Source: Streptococcus mitis | GTDB lineage: Bacteria; Bacillota; Bacilli; Lactobacillales; Streptococcaceae | Direction of reading: 5' to 3' | DNA: 55,292 bases | Assembly: GCF_000722695.1 (NCBI RefSeq) | Contig: NZ_JPFU01000014.1 | Location: forward strand, 1 to 55,292 | In this document: one piece after another, positions 53,921 through 55,292 of the stretch | Position numbering within the stretch: position 1 is the first letter of the stretch | Layout: the number at the start of each line of letters is the position of its first letter | The notes under the pieces: generated by a model | The model's database searches: none | The model's input: the letters and a program-made list of their open reading frames with translations, nothing else | What the model was told of the DNA's origin: nothing | Program-made: the position numbers and the translations under genes

Positions 53921-54563
53921 GTCCTTCTCCTATTTTCTTCTTTACGATATATTATTCTATACGTTTTTATGTCTTTTGTCAATAAAAAAACATATATTCA
54001 ATAAAATAAAAGTTCTAAATTTTTCTTACTTCTTTTTTAAAGCCGATAATATATAGGTTTTTACTTGCTATAAACCATTAGCAACTACCTAAAAAATAAT
54101 TGTATTATTAAACTTCAAATATGTAAGAATATTCATATAAACTACATACCAGCTACTCAATAGGATAGACAGGAGTCTTATTTAAGTAATTCTATACATT
54201 CCTTTAAAATGGTTAAAGCTACCAAAGATAATATTCTCCTCTGATTACCTCTTAACTATCTCTTTCCTTTCTCCTTATCCGAGATTCCTTCCTGTCATGC
54301 TTTAAAGCTTATTTTCTTTTTCAACTGGTACAATGGAATTATTTCATCAGATTTTACATATTCTTTTCAAACACCACTTCATAATCAGCATCTAGAATAT
54401 GACTTCCTAATGTCACAAACTTTTCTACTACTCTCATTTTACAAGTATCAGATCAATTTTATCAATTAAATTACCAAATCTGTCTCATAAATACTGATTA
54501 TTTTCTCTATTTGCTATTATATTTAGACAATTTTTAAATTAGTTATATATAAAATATCGCATT
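53921..54563. other. AT-rich stretch without genes
   Basis: About 640 bases with only short frames and many stops in all frames. I see no RNA or repeat beyond A/T tracts. It looks like decayed or insertion-scarred intergenic DNA. Confidence 0.5.
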
Positions 54564-54710
54564 CTAAATAGTAGCCTTATATATAGCAAGTAATTCTTTT
54601 TTATTATTATAAACTGAAACAAAAATAATAGGTACTATAATAAGTTGTAGTAGAAATAGTAGGATAGTTTTCCTAAGTTCATAGGAATCGCCCCCTTTCT
54701 TTACCCTCAT
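54564..54710 (-). CDS. possible small hydrophobic peptide gene
   Basis: On the minus strand a frame of 48 codons reads MRVKKGGDSYELRKTILLFL and then LQLIIVPIIFVSVYNNKKELLAIYKATI. It is one membrane helix with a charged tail. A good promoter (TTGCAC at 54732-54737, 17 bases, TATAAT at 54709-54714) overlaps the ATG, so the ATG is too early. GGGGG at about 54689 would instead serve the ATG at 54680, but that start is in another frame and gives only 15 residues. A frameshift or GTG/TTG start is possible. Low certainty. Confidence 0.3.
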   Translation of the reverse strand: MRVKKGGDSYELRKTILLFLLQLIIVPIIFVSVYNNKKELLAIYKATI

Positions 54711-54737
54711 TATAGCACCTATACATCAGTTGTGCAA
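54709..54737 (-). promoter_or_regulatory. strong sigma-A-type promoter
   Basis: TTGCAC and TATAAT are 17 bases apart on the minus strand, followed by GAGGGTAAAGAAAGGGGGCG, which contains a strong ribosome site. Confidence 0.65.
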
Positions 54738-54894
54738 ATAATATGATATTTTTTTATTAGTCCGGGACTTTGACAGTTATGAAGTAAAAAAATCCTCATA
54801 AAGGTTGATATAAGAGCATTTTCTTGTCAAATTTTATCACTTTTTATTTGCGTACTTTCTCGTACTTTGTTATAATGGAGTGAGGTATGAAAAG

Positions 54895-55292
54895 ATGAGA
54901 GTTAAACAATCAAAGTCAAAAAACACTATCAACTACGCTATTATTAAAGATATCAAGGTTGGAAATAAACGGACTTCTACTATCGTAGAAAACCTAGGCA
55001 ATCATAACACAATCTTAAAAGAACATCCTGATATGGAACCTCTTGAGTGGGCTCGTTTACGTGCTAAGGAATTAACCGAGAAAGAAAAAGAAGAAAATAA
55101 AGATTTCCTCATTACCTTTAGTCAAAACAAACAGTTAAAACAAAATCAATTGAACGAATATCATGGAGGCTATCTCTTCCTACAAGACCTCTATCATCAA
55201 TTAGATCTGCCTAGAATTAACAAAGAAATCCAAAAACGACATCGTTTTAATTTCTCTCTAGATGAGATCCTATCTCGCTTGATTTATGGACG
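54895..55292 (+). CDS. transposase N-terminal part (IS1634/IS4-like), cut by window end
   Basis: The frame from the ATG at 54895 reads MRVKQSKSKNTINYAIIKDI, KRTSTIVENLGN and then FLQDLYHQLDLPRINKEIQ, with no stop before the window edge. The start resembles IS1634-type transposases (SKNxxxYxIIKD...TSTIVExLG), which have long DDE proteins of the IS4 superfamily. A TATAAT box lies 26 bases upstream, and the direct repeat cgtactttc/cgtactttg stands before it, perhaps near the IS end. Confidence 0.65.
   Translation, partial: MRVKQSKSKNTINYAIIKDIKVGNKRTSTIVENLGNHNTILKEHPDMEPLEWARLRAKELTEKEKEENKDFLITFSQNKQLKQNQLNEYHGGYLFLQDLYHQLDLPRINKEIQKRHRFNFSLDEILSRLIYG

Overview
The window looks like a chromosome segment of a mitis-group Streptococcus (S. 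mitis / S. oralis / S. pneumoniae relatives). The evidence is the low GC content, five BOX repeats of the pneumococcal type, an IS1381-like element, and core genes whose products read as pneumococcal-type proteins (DinB, PflB, UppP, the SBP-permease fusion GlnPH with GlnQ, PheS/PheT, RibU). No tRNA, rRNA or CRISPR array was seen.

Positions 1 to about 25,880 are an accessory island built at the 3' end of rpsI (ribosomal protein S9). A ~50 bp sequence that encodes the last residues and stop of S9 occurs five times in direct orientation: at 376-425, 10041-10090, 12500-12548, 19226-19275, and as the end of rpsI itself (25878-25927). These look like attachment sites left by successive site-specific insertions, and they cut the island into four modules. 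Module 1 (426-10040) holds a putative HExxH protein, a membrane protein, two decayed IS630-type elements, a fragment of an integrative element (XRE repressor, divergent promoter, attenuator-like terminator, a possible DUF961-like gene) and the peptide transporter gene dtpT. Module 2 (10091-12499) holds a DUF4143-type ATPase and a dead integrase. Module 3 (12549-19225) carries an HxlR regulator divergent from a small-molecule cluster (broken AvrD-like gene, NadR-like P-loop kinase, Old Yellow Enzyme-type reductase, DHA2-type exporter), then an IS1381-like element and another dead integrase. Module 4 (19276-25877) looks the most intact: CadD/CadX cadmium resistance, a broken lipoprotein gene, a candidate oriT, a five-gene mobilisation/replication operon without a relaxase, a CI-like repressor and a complete tyrosine integrase next to rpsI.

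From 25,878 rightward the window is mostly core chromosome. It holds rplM-rpsI with an L13-type leader; a two-gene ABC exporter; pheS-GNAT-pheT behind a T-box; a GNAT/ParB-like pair; a PAP2 phosphatase; ribU behind an FMN riboswitch; trmL behind a promoter-terminator leader; an ECF transporter (EcfT, fused double EcfA, and an S component paired with a SAM hydrolase); trkA-trkH; pflB; dinB; uppP; a DUF2207 protein; and glnPH-glnQ. The right end is AT-rich decayed DNA with a possible small hydrophobic peptide gene and the start of another transposase, cut by the window edge.

The two observations most worth following are the rpsI attachment-site array, in which every site rebuilds the S9 tail with different synonymous codons and which was used by at least two integrase types, and the AvrD-like cluster inside it, which suggests a horizontally carried lipid-like signal or elicitor pathway in an oral streptococcus.
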